A DNA stretch of 51,338 bases, from positions 1 to 51,338 of the forward strand of contig NZ_RXHQ01000019.1 of the NCBI RefSeq assembly GCF_004138105.1. The letters run 5' to 3'. Below the pieces are notes generated by a model. That model had not been told where the DNA came from. It ran no database searches and saw only the letters and a program-made list of their open reading frames with translations. The stretch comes from Xylanivirga thermophila (lineage in GTDB: Bacteria > Bacillota > Clostridia > Caldicoprobacterales > Xylanivirgaceae). Made by a program: the position numbers and the translations under genes. Positions 35,798-44,379 of this stretch are shown in pieces (within the stretch, counting starts at the first letter, position 1; each line of letters starts with the position of its first letter).

Positions 35798-37267
35798 CTA
35801 TATTATCGTCTGTATTACAAGCATTATAATAGAAAATGCTCCTATAATGCCCATTAGCGGGAGTATGAATTTTAACCATTTATCATAGGTTACATCAACC
35901 ATTTCAAGGGTTGCTAAAATAAGTCCTGTTGGAGTAATAAATGCCATCCATCCCTGTCCCCAATTATAGGCAGTAACTATAATATCCCTTGAGATGCCTA
36001 CAGTATCTGCTAAAGGGGCCATTATAGGCATAGATAATGTAGCCAATCCCGATGAAGATGGTATGAAAAAACCTAATAAACTAAATAATAACATCTGAAC
36101 AGTTACAAAAACACCACCACTCATATTCTGTATGATAGATGATGAATAGTAAAGTAATGTATCAGAAATCATACCATTATCCATTACAATATTGATAGCC
36201 CTTGCAACACCAATAATAAGGACAACGCTTACTAAATCTGCTGCCCCATCTAAAAAAGTATTAACCGCTTCCCGTTCAGAAAGTCCTGATAAAAATATAA
36301 TTATTATGGAAACGGCTAAAAACAATCCTGACATCTCTGGAAACCACCACACACCTGTGGATACTCCCCAAATCATTATTGGAAATGCAGCTAAGAATAT
36401 TACAAGTATTAAAATCCTTCTCCAGTCAAATTGTATTACATTATCTGGATCATAATCCTTTAAAAACTTTTCTTCAATACTTACCATGTCTTCATAAATC
36501 AATGAGTTTTTTGGATCTTTTTGTACCTTTTTCGCATAGTAATAAATGTATATAAGTGTTATTATCATAGCTAGAATTAAAGATAAAATACGGAAGATAA
36601 GCCCTTCATTAAAGGATATCCCTGCAGCATTTGAAGCAATAACTACAGAAAAAGGATTTGTAGTTGAAAACATAGTTCCAATGGAAGACCCCATATATAT
36701 TGATGCAATACAAATGATTGCATCATATCCACTTGCTATAAATATAGGCATAAGTATAGGATATAATGCAATAGTCTCTTCTGCTAATCCAAATGTAGTA
36801 CCGCCTAATGCTATCAAAGAAGAAACAAATACTACTAATAAAAACTCTTTTCCCTTAGTTTTTTGCGATAATGCTGCAATACCTGCATCAAATGCACCTG
36901 TTTTATTGATTAACCCAATAATTCCCCCAAGTATAAGTACAAAAACCATGATATCAACTGTATCCATGACACCCTCAACAGGTGCCATAATAATTGATAA
37001 CAATCCTTGAGGTGATTGTTCTATAGGTTGATAAGTATTTGGTATTGCGATAGGTTTTTTGATACTACCATCTATAAACTTTCTAACATCCATCTTGATA
37101 TTTAATTTATCCAGTGTCGCTTGTGTAGCTGGGAGGGTGCTTATTTGCCCTTTATGATCCTCTATCATGAAAATATTTTGCTCTGAATCATATTTTAACT
37201 TTGAATAAAGCCCTGCTGGAACCACATAAGTTAATACAGCTGATAGTATTAAAACTATAAAGAGCAC
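35798..37267 (-). CDS. YfcC-family carrier, N-terminus detached by an A10 frameshift
   Basis: Membrane carrier of the YfcC/ArcD-like C4-dicarboxylate family, with about eleven to twelve hydrophobic segments (EETIALYPILMPI, GSSIGTMFSTTNPFSVV, FIPSSSGLATLSMPIMAPL). The open frame begins at a weak GTG (37267) without a ribosome site. A proper ATG with AGGGAG lies at 37320 and encodes MENNKKK, but a run of ten A (37299-37308 on the complement) throws it out of frame; eleven A would join it to KKLQFPTAFTVLF, the normal start. It is either a mutated gene, a contingency locus or a base-calling error. Substrate uncertain. Confidence 0.8.
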   Translation of the reverse strand: MLFIVLILSAVLTYVVPAGLYSKLKYDSEQNIFMIEDHKGQISTLPATQATLDKLNIKMDVRKFIDGSIKKPIAIPNTYQPIEQSPQGLLSIIMAPVEGVMDTVDIMVFVLILGGIIGLINKTGAFDAGIAALSQKTKGKEFLLVVFVSSLIALGGTTFGLAEETIALYPILMPIFIASGYDAIICIASIYMGSSIGTMFSTTNPFSVVIASNAAGISFNEGLIFRILSLILAMIITLIYIYYYAKKVQKDPKNSLIYEDMVSIEEKFLKDYDPDNVIQFDWRRILILVIFLAAFPIMIWGVSTGVWWFPEMSGLFLAVSIIIIFLSGLSEREAVNTFLDGAADLVSVVLIIGVARAINIVMDNGMISDTLLYYSSSIIQNMSGGVFVTVQMLLFSLLGFFIPSSSGLATLSMPIMAPLADTVGISRDIIVTAYNWGQGWMAFITPTGLILATLEMVDVTYDKWLKFILPLMGIIGAFSIIMLVIQTII

Positions 37268-37521
37268 TGTAAAAGCTGTTGGAAACTGAAGCTTCTTCTT
37301 TTTTTTTTGTTATTTTCCATAGTTTCATCTCCCTGATAATTCAATAGTTATAAATTGGTTTTACGTCCATAATGCTATTAGGATAAATACCAATCTGAAG
37401 TTAGTATATATTATATCCACATTAAATATTTTTATCGGATTTTAGAATAGATTGCGTCTCCACAAAAGTGCTATAATAAAAACATAGATAATCATTGCTA
37501 AAAAAGGAAGGATAAATTAAT

Positions 37522-38412
37522 ATGTATAATATTTCTAGAGAAAACGTAGTTTTTGAAAGAAAAGATGAAAACACCCTATATTTTAATAGTCCTTTTCCAT
37601 CTGGCGATAAATATGTTGATAAAGTAAAAGCACTTTTATATAGAGGTCATGGAAAAGAAGGTATTGTATTCGTACATGGTTTAGGTAATAGAAATTTTGA
37701 TTATTTAAAATACTATCCTGAAAATTTAATCCATTATAACTACACAACAATCATGCCCGTATTACCTTATCATTTTGAAAGGATGCCAAAGGATAAAAAA
37801 ATAGATTTCCTATCTGGCACTGCAGTTGATATTGAAAAAAGGTTTTATCAGTCAGTTACCGATATACTATCCTGCGTTGATTACTTACAAAATATAGGCA
37901 TAGAAAAAATACACATTATGGGTTTTAGCTTTGGAGGCATGATAGGAGTCATCTCCAAAGCCTTGGATAATAGATTAGATAAGGCCATATTTATAGTATC
38001 TGGAGGCAACTTTATGTATATTACCTGGAAAAGCGTTGCAACCAAAGTCCTCAGAGTTCGTTATGAGGACAAAGGCAGCTGCAGCATAGAGAGGTGCCAT
38101 AGACTACATGAAAATTTTGATGAACAGGCTGAAAAATTCAACACCTTAGACGATTTAAATAGTCTTCCTAACTGTTTTAGATATGACCCGTCCCTATTTG
38201 CAAAAATGATAAACCCAGATAAGGTTTTAATGATTAATGCAGCCTTTGATCCATTTATCCCCAGAAATTCTTCTAAAGATTTATGGACCAAAATTGGCAA
38301 ACCAAAAAAGTATATACTTCCTGCAGGGCATTTAACTTCCCATCTATGGTTTAAAAAATTTATACTGAAAAAATCAGTAGAATTTTTGAAACATAACAAA
38401 CTAGACTACTAA
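37522..38412 (+). CDS. Alpha/beta hydrolase
   Basis: 296-residue cytoplasmic alpha/beta hydrolase. The oxyanion region GIVFVHGLGNRNFDY is near 52-66 and the nucleophile elbow GFSFGG near 134-139 (Ser). The acid is probably D in NAAFDPFIP and the catalytic His is in PAGHLTSH near the C-terminus. Substrate unknown; esterase or peptidase activity is typical. AAGGAAGG precedes the ATG. It is divergent from the YfcC gene. Confidence 0.85.
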   Translation: MYNISRENVVFERKDENTLYFNSPFPSGDKYVDKVKALLYRGHGKEGIVFVHGLGNRNFDYLKYYPENLIHYNYTTIMPVLPYHFERMPKDKKIDFLSGTAVDIEKRFYQSVTDILSCVDYLQNIGIEKIHIMGFSFGGMIGVISKALDNRLDKAIFIVSGGNFMYITWKSVATKVLRVRYEDKGSCSIERCHRLHENFDEQAEKFNTLDDLNSLPNCFRYDPSLFAKMINPDKVLMINAAFDPFIPRNSSKDLWTKIGKPKKYILPAGHLTSHLWFKKFILKKSVEFLKHNKLDY

Positions 38413-38580
38413 AACTAATACAAATTTGCAATTAGCACTACCCTATGGTGTTAGTATGTAAGTATGGATACAAAAAGTTTAACACGATAAAACATCTATT
38501 TTATCCCAAAGTAGAATAAATGGACAGGTAGAAAATTTAATATCAACCAGTCATAAATTCATACTAATAACTATTATATA

Positions 38581-38618
38581 AAAGCCATAGAGGTCATGTT
38601 AACATACCCTATGGCTTT
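38581..38618 (-). terminator. Terminator after hcp
   Basis: AAAGCCATAG (38581-38590) pairs with CTATGGCTTT (38609-38618), with an inner ATGTTAACAT palindrome. It lies 28 bp past the hcp stop. On the minus strand it is followed by TTATATAATAG, a weak U-tract. Confidence 0.7.
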
Positions 38619-38645
38619 CATATTAAGATCTATTCTATCTGTTGC

Positions 38646-40286
38646 TTATTCCTCAAAGAATAGCTTCAAATCATCTTCTACAGAGCCGATACCTGCAATC
38701 CCAAAATTCTCTACTAGTACATTTACAACATTGGGCGAAAGGAATGCAGGCAAAGTTGGTCCCAAATGAATATTTTTTACACCAAGATATAAGAGAGCCA
38801 GTAGAACAATGACTGCCTTCTGCTCATACCAGGAAATATTATATACAATAGGTAAATCATTAATATCATCCAGTCCAAATATTTCTTTAAGCTTAAGGGC
38901 AATCACAGCCAATGAATATGAATCATTACACTGTCCCGCGTCCAATACACGAGGAATATCGCCTATAGTACCTAAATTTAGCTTATTATATTTATATTTT
39001 GCACAACCTGCTGTTAGAATGACCGCATCCTTAGGCAGGGCCTTTGCAAATTCGGTATAGTAATTCCTAGATTTCGCTCTGCCATCGCAACCTGCCATGA
39101 CAACAAATTTTTTAATATCTCCGGATTTAACAGCATCAACGATCTGATCAGCTAGTGCAAAAACCTGATTATGGGCAAAACCACCAATGATCTCACCGGT
39201 TTCAATTTCAGTAGGCGGTGCACATCTTTTTGCATGCTCAATAATTTCCGAAAAATCTTTTTCTTCACCGATTCCACCCGGGATATGTTTACAACCGGGA
39301 TATCCAGCTGCCCCTGTAGTATACAAACGTTCCTTATAGCTTTCCTTAGGTGGAACTATACAATTCGTTGTCATAAGTATTGGACCATTAAAGCTTTCAA
39401 ACTCTTCCTTTTGTTTCCACCATGCATTCCCATAGTTTCCAACAAAATGAGGATATTTTTTGAAAGCTGGGTAATAATGGGCAGGTAACATTTCAGAATG
39501 GGTATATATATCTACGCCTGTACCTTCTGTCTGCCTTAAAAGCATTTCCATATCACGCAGGTCATGGCCGGAGATCAATATTCCTGGACGATTGCCCACA
39601 CCAATATTAACCTTTGTAATTTCAGGATTGCCATAAGCAGAGGTATTGGCCCTATCCAATAGTGCCATACCATTTACACCATATTTACCAGTCTCTAAAG
39701 ACAAAGCGACCAATTCATCCACGCTAAGATTATCATCAAGTGTTTTTGCTAATGCACTTTGTAAAAATACATCCACCTGTTCATCATCTTCAAGCAAGGC
39801 ATTTGCGTGCTTACTATAAGCGGAAAGCCCCTTTAGACCATAGGTGATCAGCTCTCTTAAACTCCGTATATCCTCATTTTGGGTAGAAAGTACACCGACC
39901 TTATTTGCTTTTGAAGCAAATTCATCGCGGTTAAATGATTCCCAAAGCGCTGCTTCTGGGAGTCCTTCCTTATTATCAAGCTGCCCAAGTAGTTCCTTTT
40001 TCTTCTCCAAAGTCGTGAAAATGCGAGAAACTATTGCATCCTCATCAAAGTTTGCATTCGTAATAGTGGTAAATAAATTTAATGTAACCAAATGATTTAT
40101 TTCTTTTTCAACCTCTTTACCTTCAGCACGCAAACGTGTAGTAATCACTGAAATACCCTTTGTCACATAAACTAATAGATCCTGCATAGCAGCTACTTCT
40201 GGCTTCTTTCCACATACCCCTACCTGTGTGCAACCTTTGCAGCCAGCTGTTTCCTGACATTGATAGCAAAACATTTTATTTTCCAT
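38646..40286 (-). CDS. hcp: Hybrid cluster protein / hydroxylamine reductase
   Basis: 546-residue hybrid-cluster protein that reduces hydroxylamine and, more relevantly, NO in nitrosative stress defence. The N-terminal [4Fe-4S] ligands follow C-x2-C-x8-C-x5-C (C7, C10, C19, C25). Hybrid-cluster ligand regions are seen in [42 protein letters not shown] and [11 protein letters not shown]. Length and spacing fit the Desulfovibrio-like class. The upstream region contains a GTAAC-N4-GTTAC operator at -41.5, and a Crp/Fnr regulator gene lies immediately before it on the same strand. GGAGG precedes the ATG. Confidence 0.96.
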   Translation of the reverse strand: MENKMFCYQCQETAGCKGCTQVGVCGKKPEVAAMQDLLVYVTKGISVITTRLRAEGKEVEKEINHLVTLNLFTTITNANFDEDAIVSRIFTTLEKKKELLGQLDNKEGLPEAALWESFNRDEFASKANKVGVLSTQNEDIRSLRELITYGLKGLSAYSKHANALLEDDEQVDVFLQSALAKTLDDNLSVDELVALSLETGKYGVNGMALLDRANTSAYGNPEITKVNIGVGNRPGILISGHDLRDMEMLLRQTEGTGVDIYTHSEMLPAHYYPAFKKYPHFVGNYGNAWWKQKEEFESFNGPILMTTNCIVPPKESYKERLYTTGAAGYPGCKHIPGGIGEEKDFSEIIEHAKRCAPPTEIETGEIIGGFAHNQVFALADQIVDAVKSGDIKKFVVMAGCDGRAKSRNYYTEFAKALPKDAVILTAGCAKYKYNKLNLGTIGDIPRVLDAGQCNDSYSLAVIALKLKEIFGLDDINDLPIVYNISWYEQKAVIVLLALLYLGVKNIHLGPTLPAFLSPNVVNVLVENFGIAGIGSVEDDLKLFFEE

Positions 40287-40365
40287 ATATTAATTCCTCC
40301 TATTTTTTAATCCACATAATAAATATTTTCATACCAACAATACCCATAAATTCTTTGTTGAGTCT

Positions 40366-40411
40366 ATCTTATCAGGAGCATAAAAAAAACTCTGTAACAT
40401 ATGTTACAGAG
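40366..40411 (-). promoter_or_regulatory. hcp promoter with Crp/Fnr-type operator; also resembles a terminator
   Basis: A perfect 22-bp inverted repeat (40390-40411) has core GTAAC-ATAT-GTTAC. The extended -10 TGA-TAAGAT (hexamer 40366-40371, minus strand) puts the palindrome centre exactly at -41.5, the class II activator position. On the same strand the palindrome is followed by T8, so it could also terminate the upstream regulator transcript. Binding by the adjacent Crp/Fnr protein (HcpR-like) is inference. Confidence 0.75.
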
Positions 40412-40420
40412 CAGTCGATT

Positions 40421-41095
40421 TTATAAATTGTTTTGTATTTCATCAAAGTCAATAATTTTAATTTTATTTCTTTCAATTTTGACCAAGCCATCCTCTTGCA
40501 TTTTCATTAGCTCCCTTGATAAAGATGGACGAGCCACATTCAAAAAATCTGCTAATTCTTCACGTTTCATTTTTAATATAACATTGCCACCCTTATCCAC
40601 ATTTTGAAGCAATAGTTTTGAAATCTTCTGCCGCAAAGTAGAACTCGACATGATTTGTAACTTTTGGTTTAAGTGATATGCCTTTTGTGCAAGAATAGAT
40701 AACATATTGGAAATTAGTAAGGTATGATAGCCACAATTGTTGCCGCAATTATGATACAAAAATTCCTTGGGCATTTCTAACACTTCTGCTCTATCCGCTG
40801 CAATGGCATAATTCTCATATCCTCTTTCATCCAGGAACAAAAAAACTTCTCCAAACACCTCTCCAGTTTTACTAATAGTTGTAATAATATTACGTTTCCC
40901 AGAAATAGAATCACTGCACACAACAACCGAACCCTCTATTAAAATGAAAAGTTTTTTCGGCTTATCCTGTTGCAAAAAAATCACTTCATCTTTTTCATAG
41001 CTTATAACCTTAGAGTGGCTGCATTTCAAGCAATTTCTTATATCCTCATCAGTCATATGGTTGAATAAAGGGCTCTTTCTCAATTCAGCAATCAT
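40421..41095 (-). CDS. Crp/Fnr-family regulator (HcpR-like)
   Basis: 224-residue transcription regulator: cyclic-nucleotide-binding-like sensor domain (about 5-120; EGSVVVCSDSISGKRNII, GEVFGEVFLFLDE), long dimer helix, then HTH_Crp (about 150-224; LADFLNVARPSLSRELMKMQEDGLVK). A Cys/His-rich stretch HNCGNNCGYH lies near 134-143 and, with C23, could bind a metal or cluster, though heme or other ligands are possible. Its position directly upstream of hcp, with a Crp-type operator between them, makes it the likely nitrosative/redox stress regulator of hcp. Confidence 0.9.
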   Translation of the reverse strand: MIAELRKSPLFNHMTDEDIRNCLKCSHSKVISYEKDEVIFLQQDKPKKLFILIEGSVVVCSDSISGKRNIITTISKTGEVFGEVFLFLDERGYENYAIAADRAEVLEMPKEFLYHNCGNNCGYHTLLISNMLSILAQKAYHLNQKLQIMSSSTLRQKISKLLLQNVDKGGNVILKMKREELADFLNVARPSLSRELMKMQEDGLVKIERNKIKIIDFDEIQNNL

Positions 41096-41309
41096 TTCCC
41101 ACCTCTTTAGTTTGGATATTTTGTCTATATTCCTATAAATAACAATAAATATTATTATTTGTCCTATTATTTTACATTAAAACTTTTTATCCCTTTTATT
41201 ATATCATATAATCTTTCGTACTGAGTTTTCGCAGTGTAATAAAGTTTTTATATGCTAAAATATATATCACAAACAATATTTATTGTGGCAAATTAAATAT
41301 TATTTATGA

Positions 41310-41394
41310 TATAATATCCATACACCAAAACTATTTTCTTCAGCTCCCAAAGAAATAAAGTTTTGCACAACCAAGACCTCTGTAGGTCTTTTTT
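41310..41394 (+). promoter_or_regulatory. Leader of the second MATE gene: -10, hairpin and internal terminator
   Basis: A TATAAT (41310-41315) is followed by a hairpin formed by CAAAACT (41326-41332) and AGTTTTG (41359-41365) with inner TTTCTT/AAGAAA pairing. Then comes a strong terminator, AAGACCT-CTGT-AGGTCTT with T6 (41373-41394), 72 bp before the gene start. It may be an attenuator or the end of a small RNA. No known riboswitch class was recognised. The rest of 41096-41309 shows nothing clear. Confidence 0.55.
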
Positions 41395-41466
41395 AATTGT
41401 AGAATAAGATAAGCAATACAAATTTATCAATAATTTATTTAATAATTATGAAATGGAGGAATGTTT

Positions 41467-42873
41467 ATGGCAAAATTGAGAGAATTACTTGCCCCCAAAA
41501 ATATGACTGAGGGTACTCCTTGGAAACGAATCGTTGAATTTGCAATCCCCATGTTAATTGGTAATATTGCTCAACAATTTTACAACACTGCCGATTCAAT
41601 TATAGTCGGTAAATACATTGGTGACAATGCACTTGCAGCAGTCGGTAGCGCTGCGCCAATATTAAATCTTTTACTTGTGTTTTTTGTAGGCGTTGCAACC
41701 GGTGCAGGAATTATGGTTGCACAATATTTTGGTGCAAAAGATCGGGAATCCCTATCCCGTTCCATTGGAGCTTCTATTACCCTCACTGCAATAGTATCTA
41801 TAATAATTATGATTATAGGACCTCTAGTAACCCGTCCATTGCTTACCATTCTACATACACCAACGTCGATAATAGATTGGTGCGATGAATATTTAAGGAT
41901 CTTCTTTATTGGTATCATGGGTTTTTCTTATTTTAATATTCTATCGGGTATTTTACGGGGCCTAGGTGATTCTGTTTCAGCACTTGTGTTTCTTTTAATT
42001 TCTACTGCCCTCAATGTGGGACTAGATATATGGTTTATTGCAGAGCTAAATATGGGAGTTGGAGGTGTTGCTCTAGCTACTGTAATAGCTCAAGGAATAT
42101 CTGCTGTACTCTGCTTTATAAAATTAATACAGATGAGAGATGTTTTTGATTTCAATCTAAAAATGCTGAAGCCAGTAAAAGAATACTCTGGTAAACTCAT
42201 AAGACTCGGCTTGCCATCTGGATTGACACATGCAATATTTTCGTTCGCAATGATTGCTGTGCAATCCCTTACCAATAGCTTTGGTGAAATGGTTATTGCA
42301 TGCAATGTCATTGTAATGCGTGTAGATGGATTTGCTATGATGCCTAATTTTACTTTTGGCGATGCAATGACGACATTTGTAGGACAAAATATAGGTGCTA
42401 ACAAAATAGACAGGGTGGAAAAGGGAGTACGGGATGGTACAAAAATAGCAGTTGGAGTTTCAACTGTTGTCACTATAACTATTTTAATCTTTGGAAAATA
42501 CCTAATGTACCTTTTTACTGATACTGCTGAACTAGTTGAACTGAGCATACACATGATGCGCATTCTTGCAGTTGGTTATATTGCAATGGCAGTAACCCAG
42601 TGTCTATCTGGAGTGATGCGTGGTGCTGGCGATACTATGACTCCTATGTGGATTTCATTTATTACCACAATAATTTTACGTGTACCTATTGCATATGGTA
42701 TTGCACGTTTTACAAAAAGCGCATCATATCCTGCAGGAAGACCAGAAGCAATTTTTATCTCCCTACTAACTGCTTGGATATGTGGAGCAACTATTACTAC
42801 GATTTTCTATAAAAAAGGAAGATGGAAAGACAAGGCAGTTATAGGCAAAACCACCTCAATTACTGAGAATTAA
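41467..42873 (+). CDS. MATE-family efflux transporter
   Basis: 468-residue multidrug/toxin exporter, twelve hydrophobic helices in two MatE repeats (PMLIGNIAQQFYNTADSIIVGKYIGDNALAAVG; second repeat with NSFGEMVIACNVIVMRVDGFAMMPNFTFGDAMTTFVGQNIGA). Only about 25% like the other MATE of the window by eye, so not a recent duplicate. The ATG at 41467 is 8 nt after GGAGG; the ATG at 41461 is too close. Expression may be attenuated by the upstream terminator. Confidence 0.92.
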   Translation: MAKLRELLAPKNMTEGTPWKRIVEFAIPMLIGNIAQQFYNTADSIIVGKYIGDNALAAVGSAAPILNLLLVFFVGVATGAGIMVAQYFGAKDRESLSRSIGASITLTAIVSIIIMIIGPLVTRPLLTILHTPTSIIDWCDEYLRIFFIGIMGFSYFNILSGILRGLGDSVSALVFLLISTALNVGLDIWFIAELNMGVGGVALATVIAQGISAVLCFIKLIQMRDVFDFNLKMLKPVKEYSGKLIRLGLPSGLTHAIFSFAMIAVQSLTNSFGEMVIACNVIVMRVDGFAMMPNFTFGDAMTTFVGQNIGANKIDRVEKGVRDGTKIAVGVSTVVTITILIFGKYLMYLFTDTAELVELSIHMMRILAVGYIAMAVTQCLSGVMRGAGDTMTPMWISFITTIILRVPIAYGIARFTKSASYPAGRPEAIFISLLTAWICGATITTIFYKKGRWKDKAVIGKTTSITEN

Positions 42874-42885
42874 TTATATATAAAA

Positions 42886-42932
42886 ATGGGAAAAGGTATC
42901 AGATGAAAATTTCATCTAATACCTTTTCCCAT
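42886..42932. terminator. Long hairpin terminator after MATE gene
   Basis: A stem of about 22 bp with one mismatch (42886-42908 with 42910-42932, ATGGGAAAAGGTAT opposite ATACCTTTTCCCAT). T-rich sequence follows a few bases later. Confidence 0.75.
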
Positions 42933-43065
42933 AGCTTAATTTTATAAATCGCTTATTATTTCAGCATTATCAACAGAGGGAAATATGGTTACCGTTCCTT
43001 AAGATCAATTACATGACCACAGGCAGTATATGAATCTGCACTTAATCATAAATTTATTTAATACA

Positions 43066-43806
43066 TTAATGAATAATATTTTTTTTAGATTTAACCTTTA
43101 TAATTCTAATAGATGAAATTAACAATACTGATAAAAATCCACTGTTCATAATAGCTATCACTATTTCACCGATAGAAAAACTTTTATTTATTTTTAAAAC
43201 TATAAAAAATATTGATATACTAATTAATAAGACCTGTAGCCAATATTTTGTTTTTTCATCTATATTGTAATTATAAACCTCCCCCTTTTCTAACCTTAAT
43301 ATATATCCAATTATAATCATAAAACCTAGTATAGTAGACCCATGTTGTAGATATTTATATATTGGTATATTCAATATATTATTAGATAATAAATCTATTC
43401 GTTTTACAATATATCCACTTTTATGGGTAAAACTATCCCATACTACATGGGTTGCCATCCCTATAAAAGATGAATATGAAAAAGTAATAAGCTCCTTGAA
43501 ACTAGTTAATTTTATTTGATCATTATATAATCCATATAAGTGTTGATTTATTTCCCTAGGCAAATTTGAAATAAAATCATCTTTTACAATTTTATAAAAA
43601 ATTAAATATAATAAAGCCACTAAAGGTAAATTTATCAATGAAAATCCTTTTATACTATGGCCAATAACCCCTATGGGCTTAAAATATATAAAATATTCAA
43701 AATCTGGTGCCATAGTCCCTAAAATCATGGCAGCATTATTTATATATGATCTATGCTTTTTTGTAAAATTAATTACTGCTGCTGGATGAGCTAAAGTAAA
43801 AGCCAT
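43066..43806 (-). CDS. DUF4184 family membrane protein
   Basis: 246-residue membrane protein. It opens with FTLAHPAAVINF, then GTMAPDFEYFIYF and IGHSIKGFSL, and in the middle FIGMATHVVWDSFTHKSG, the His/Asp pattern typical of DUF4184, a relative of the membrane metal-dependent hydrolase YdjM group. Six hydrophobic segments. Function unknown. AGTAGGTGAAG precedes the ATG. Very A/T rich, like the following intergenic sequence (43807-43985), where nothing else was seen. Confidence 0.82.
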   Translation of the reverse strand: MAFTLAHPAAVINFTKKHRSYINNAAMILGTMAPDFEYFIYFKPIGVIGHSIKGFSLINLPLVALLYLIFYKIVKDDFISNLPREINQHLYGLYNDQIKLTSFKELITFSYSSFIGMATHVVWDSFTHKSGYIVKRIDLLSNNILNIPIYKYLQHGSTILGFMIIIGYILRLEKGEVYNYNIDEKTKYWLQVLLISISIFFIVLKINKSFSIGEIVIAIMNSGFLSVLLISSIRIIKVKSKKNIIH

Positions 43807-43985
43807 ATCTTCACCTACTTTATATTATCAATTTTTCTATTTATTTTTACAAGACATTTTTATTTATTAAAATTAAAATCTTAATCCTTAATATTTTTCA
43901 TATAACCTGTTTTTTAAGCAGACTTTTATATTATAATAATAATGTTACTACTAAATAAATACAAAAACAACAATATAATAGCAAG

Positions 43986-44117
43986 TTATTTTATACTTAT
44001 TGCTATACCGTCACAGCCGATTACAGGCAAAAATAGCTGCTTGCCAGGCTCTCTATAAAATGTTGTCTTCCCTGGTTCAGGTCTCTGTACAACAATTAAT
44101 AAATACGGCTTTAACAT
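43986..44117 (-). CDS. Small hypothetical ORF, possibly a remnant
   Basis: A reading frame open from 44219. The best ribosome site (AAAGGA) is 9 nt before an internal ATG at 44117, giving a 43-residue peptide starting MLKPYLLIVVQRPEPGK. Not recognised. The longer version (77 residues from 44219) has no ribosome site. It follows a 40-residue ORF in another frame downstream of the MFS gene, so both may be pieces of a decayed gene or two tiny genes. Confidence 0.3.
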   Translation of the reverse strand: MLKPYLLIVVQRPEPGKTTFYREPGKQLFLPVIGCDGIAISIK

Positions 44118-44240
44118 AAATATATCCATTCCTTTCAATTTTCTCGCATAAACAATACTATTTAATTCTTTTTCCTCCTTCGCTGTTTTCTTCACTTCAT
44201 TACAAAGCTTTTCAGTCATGTCACAATATATGTAATATTG

Positions 44241-44363
44241 TTAATCCTGAAATTCATCTTTAAGCACATTCACACTTATACGTAAGCCTTCCATGCCTAC
44301 AACCTTGATACGCTCATCCTTTTCTGCCTTGGTTGTACTGCTTCCCATATCTCCATTCTGCAT
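44241..44363 (-). CDS. Small hypothetical ORF downstream of the MFS gene
   Basis: A 40-residue ORF starting MQNGDMGSSTTKAEKDER and ending VLKDEFQD, 16 nt after the MFS stop. It has a weak purine-rich site (TAGGG) 5 nt before the ATG. Hydrophilic, no recognised domain. It may be a short gene in the MFS operon or the first part of a broken gene continuing in another frame. Confidence 0.35.
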   Translation of the reverse strand: MQNGDMGSSTTKAEKDERIKVVGMEGLRISVNVLKDEFQD

Positions 44364-44379
44364 AATAACCCTATTAATA

